This document shows, in pieces, positions 7,011-8,181 of a stretch of DNA of 8,181 nucleotides. The notes under the pieces are model-generated. The model worked only from the letters and a program-made list of their open reading frames with translations. It had not been told where the DNA came from and did not search any database. The DNA lies in NCBI GenBank assembly GCA_003140115.1, contig PLIQ01000419.1:2311-10491 (forward strand). The letters are read 5' to 3'. The DNA is from Actinomycetota bacterium (GTDB lineage: Bacteria; Actinomycetota; Actinomycetes; Streptosporangiales; Streptosporangiaceae). How positions within the stretch are numbered: position 1 is the stretch's first letter; each line of letters starts with the position of its first letter. Both the position numbers and the translations under genes were made by a program.

Positions 7011-8181
7011 CCGTCGAGACCACGCAGGACACGGTGACCGTCACCATCGACGGGTTCGAGATCGCGGTGCCCAAGGGCACCTGGATCATCCGGGCCGCCG
7101 AACTGCTCGGCATCGCGATCCCGCGGTTCTGCGAACACCCGCTGCTCGACCCGATCGGCGCCTGCCGCCAGTGCCTGGTCGAGGTGGAAGGCCAGCGCAA
7201 GCCGCTGGCCTCGTGCATCACCGCGTGCAGCGAGGGCATGGTGGTGCACACCCAGCTCACCTCGGCGGTCGCGGACAAGGCGCAGCAGGGCGTGATGGAG
7301 CTGCTGCTCATCAACCACCCGCTGGACTGCCCGATGTGCGACAAGGGCGGCGAGTGCCCGCTGCAGAACCAGGCCATGTCCAACGGGCGCGGCGAGACCC
7401 GGTTCACCTTCGACAAGCGGACCTTTGACAAGCCGGTCCCCATCTCCACCGAGGTACTGCTGGACCGCGAGCGGTGCATCTCGTGTACCCGGTGCACCCG
7501 GACCTCGGAGGAGATCGCCGGGGACGCGTTCATCGAGTTCCTCGGGCGCGGCCCGAACCAGATCATCGGCACCGCCGAGGGCAAGCCGTTCAACTCCTAC
7601 TTCTCCGGCAACACGGTGCAGGTCTGCCCGGTCGGCGCGCTCACCGGCGCGGCGTACCGGTTCCGGTCCCGGCCGTACGACCTGGTCTCGGTGCCGAGCG
7701 TGTGCGAGCACTGCGCCTCGGGGTGCCGGCAGCGGACCGACATCCGGCGGGGGCGGGTCACGCGCCGGCTGGCGGGCGAGGAACCCCTGGTCAACGAGGA
7801 GTGGAACTGCGACAAGGGCCGCTGGGCCTTCACCTACGCGACCCAGCCCGACCGGCTCACCTCTCCGCTGGTCAGGGACGCCGACGGGGTGCTCGTCCCG
7901 GCCTCCTGGCCGCACGCCCTGGCGGTCGCCGCGGCCGGCCTGGCCGCGGCGCGCGACACCGGCGCCGAGCGGCCGCGCGGGGTCGGTGTGCTGGCCGGCG
8001 GCCGGCTCACCCTCGAGGACGCCTACGCGTACGCCAAATTCGCCCGGGTCGCCCTCGACACCAACGACGTGGACATGCGCGCCCGCCCGCACTCGGCCGA
8101 GGAGGAGCAGTTCCTGGCGGCCTGCGTGGCCGGGCGCGACATCGCCGTCACCTACGCCGACCTGGAGCGGGCCCCGGCCGT
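7007..8181 (+). CDS. nuoG: NADH-quinone oxidoreductase subunit G (NuoG), 5' part (3' end outside window)
   Basis: NuoG (75-kDa homologue) is the largest peripheral subunit and holds the Fe-S wire leading from NuoF. The GTG at 7007 overlaps the nuoF stop, with GGAG at 6997-7000. The frame is open to the window edge, giving 391 complete codons. All expected ligands are present: Cys42, 53, 56 and 70 for [2Fe-2S] N1b; His104 with Cys108, 111 and 117 for N5; Cys157, 160, 163 and 207 for N4; and Cys233, 236, 240 and 268 for the off-path N7 cluster, which only some bacteria keep. From about residue 275 the molybdopterin-oxidoreductase-like domain begins and is cut by the edge. Formate dehydrogenase alpha subunits share this architecture, but the operon position settles the call. 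Confidence 0.97.
   Translation, partial: MTVETTQDTVTVTIDGFEIAVPKGTWIIRAAELLGIAIPRFCEHPLLDPIGACRQCLVEVEGQRKPLASCITACSEGMVVHTQLTSAVADKAQQGVMELLLINHPLDCPMCDKGGECPLQNQAMSNGRGETRFTFDKRTFDKPVPISTEVLLDRERCISCTRCTRTSEEIAGDAFIEFLGRGPNQIIGTAEGKPFNSYFSGNTVQVCPVGALTGAAYRFRSRPYDLVSVPSVCEHCASGCRQRTDIRRGRVTRRLAGEEPLVNEEWNCDKGRWAFTYATQPDRLTSPLVRDADGVLVPASWPHALAVAAAGLAAARDTGAERPRGVGVLAGGRLTLEDAYAYAKFARVALDTNDVDMRARPHSAEEEQFLAACVAGRDIAVTYADLERAPA

Noticed and set aside
6722..8092. Minus-strand open frame of about 456 codons opposite nuoF/nuoG.
   Set aside because: The + strand carries full NuoF and NuoG cysteine motifs in the same bases; the antisense translation is compositionally biased and unrecognisable.
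1..8181. Search for CRISPR arrays, insertion sequences, tRNA genes, defence genes or other accessory modules.
   Set aside because: No direct-repeat arrays, transposase motifs, tRNA-like folds or foreign-looking composition were seen. The window is ordinary core respiratory DNA.

Overview
The window is a high-GC (roughly 70% by eye, not measured), densely packed actinobacterial chromosome segment. All real genes are on the + strand. The protein motifs and order (menaquinone methyltransferase, geranylgeranyl-reductase-family flavoprotein, then nuoA-B-C-D-E-F-G) match the respiratory complex I locus of actinomycetes such as Streptomyces and relatives. I cannot assign a genus.

Layout: 1-456 is the 3' part of menG (demethylmenaquinone methyltransferase), entering from the left edge. 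457-562 is the main regulatory gap. It holds a GAAA-loop hairpin (480-504) and a perfect 18-bp palindrome (526-543) that fits the operator of the NADH/NAD+-sensing repressor Rex. 563-1876 encodes a FAD-dependent reductase of the geranylgeranyl reductase family, most likely the menaquinone isoprenyl-chain reductase MenJ. A 65-base gap (1877-1941) with a possible second promoter leads into nuoA (1942), nuoB (2305), nuoC (2862), nuoD (3635), nuoE (5011), nuoF (5712) and nuoG (7007, running off the right edge). From nuoA onward the genes are 3 bases apart or overlap by 1-4 bases, so they form one translationally coupled operon.

How they fit together: MenG makes the final methylation of menaquinone, the MenJ-like enzyme then probably saturates one isoprene unit of its tail, and the proton-pumping NADH dehydrogenase reduces that quinone. 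NuoE, F and G form the NADH-oxidising module (FMN and most Fe-S clusters), NuoB, C and D form the quinone-reducing module, and NuoA is the first membrane subunit. A Rex site ahead of this unit would tie its transcription to the NADH/NAD+ ratio.

I looked for an undescribed system and did not find one. All the coding space is accounted for by well-known families with intact key residues. The points most worth checking are regulatory: the operator, a possible leaderless promoter overlapping it, and the two leader regions.
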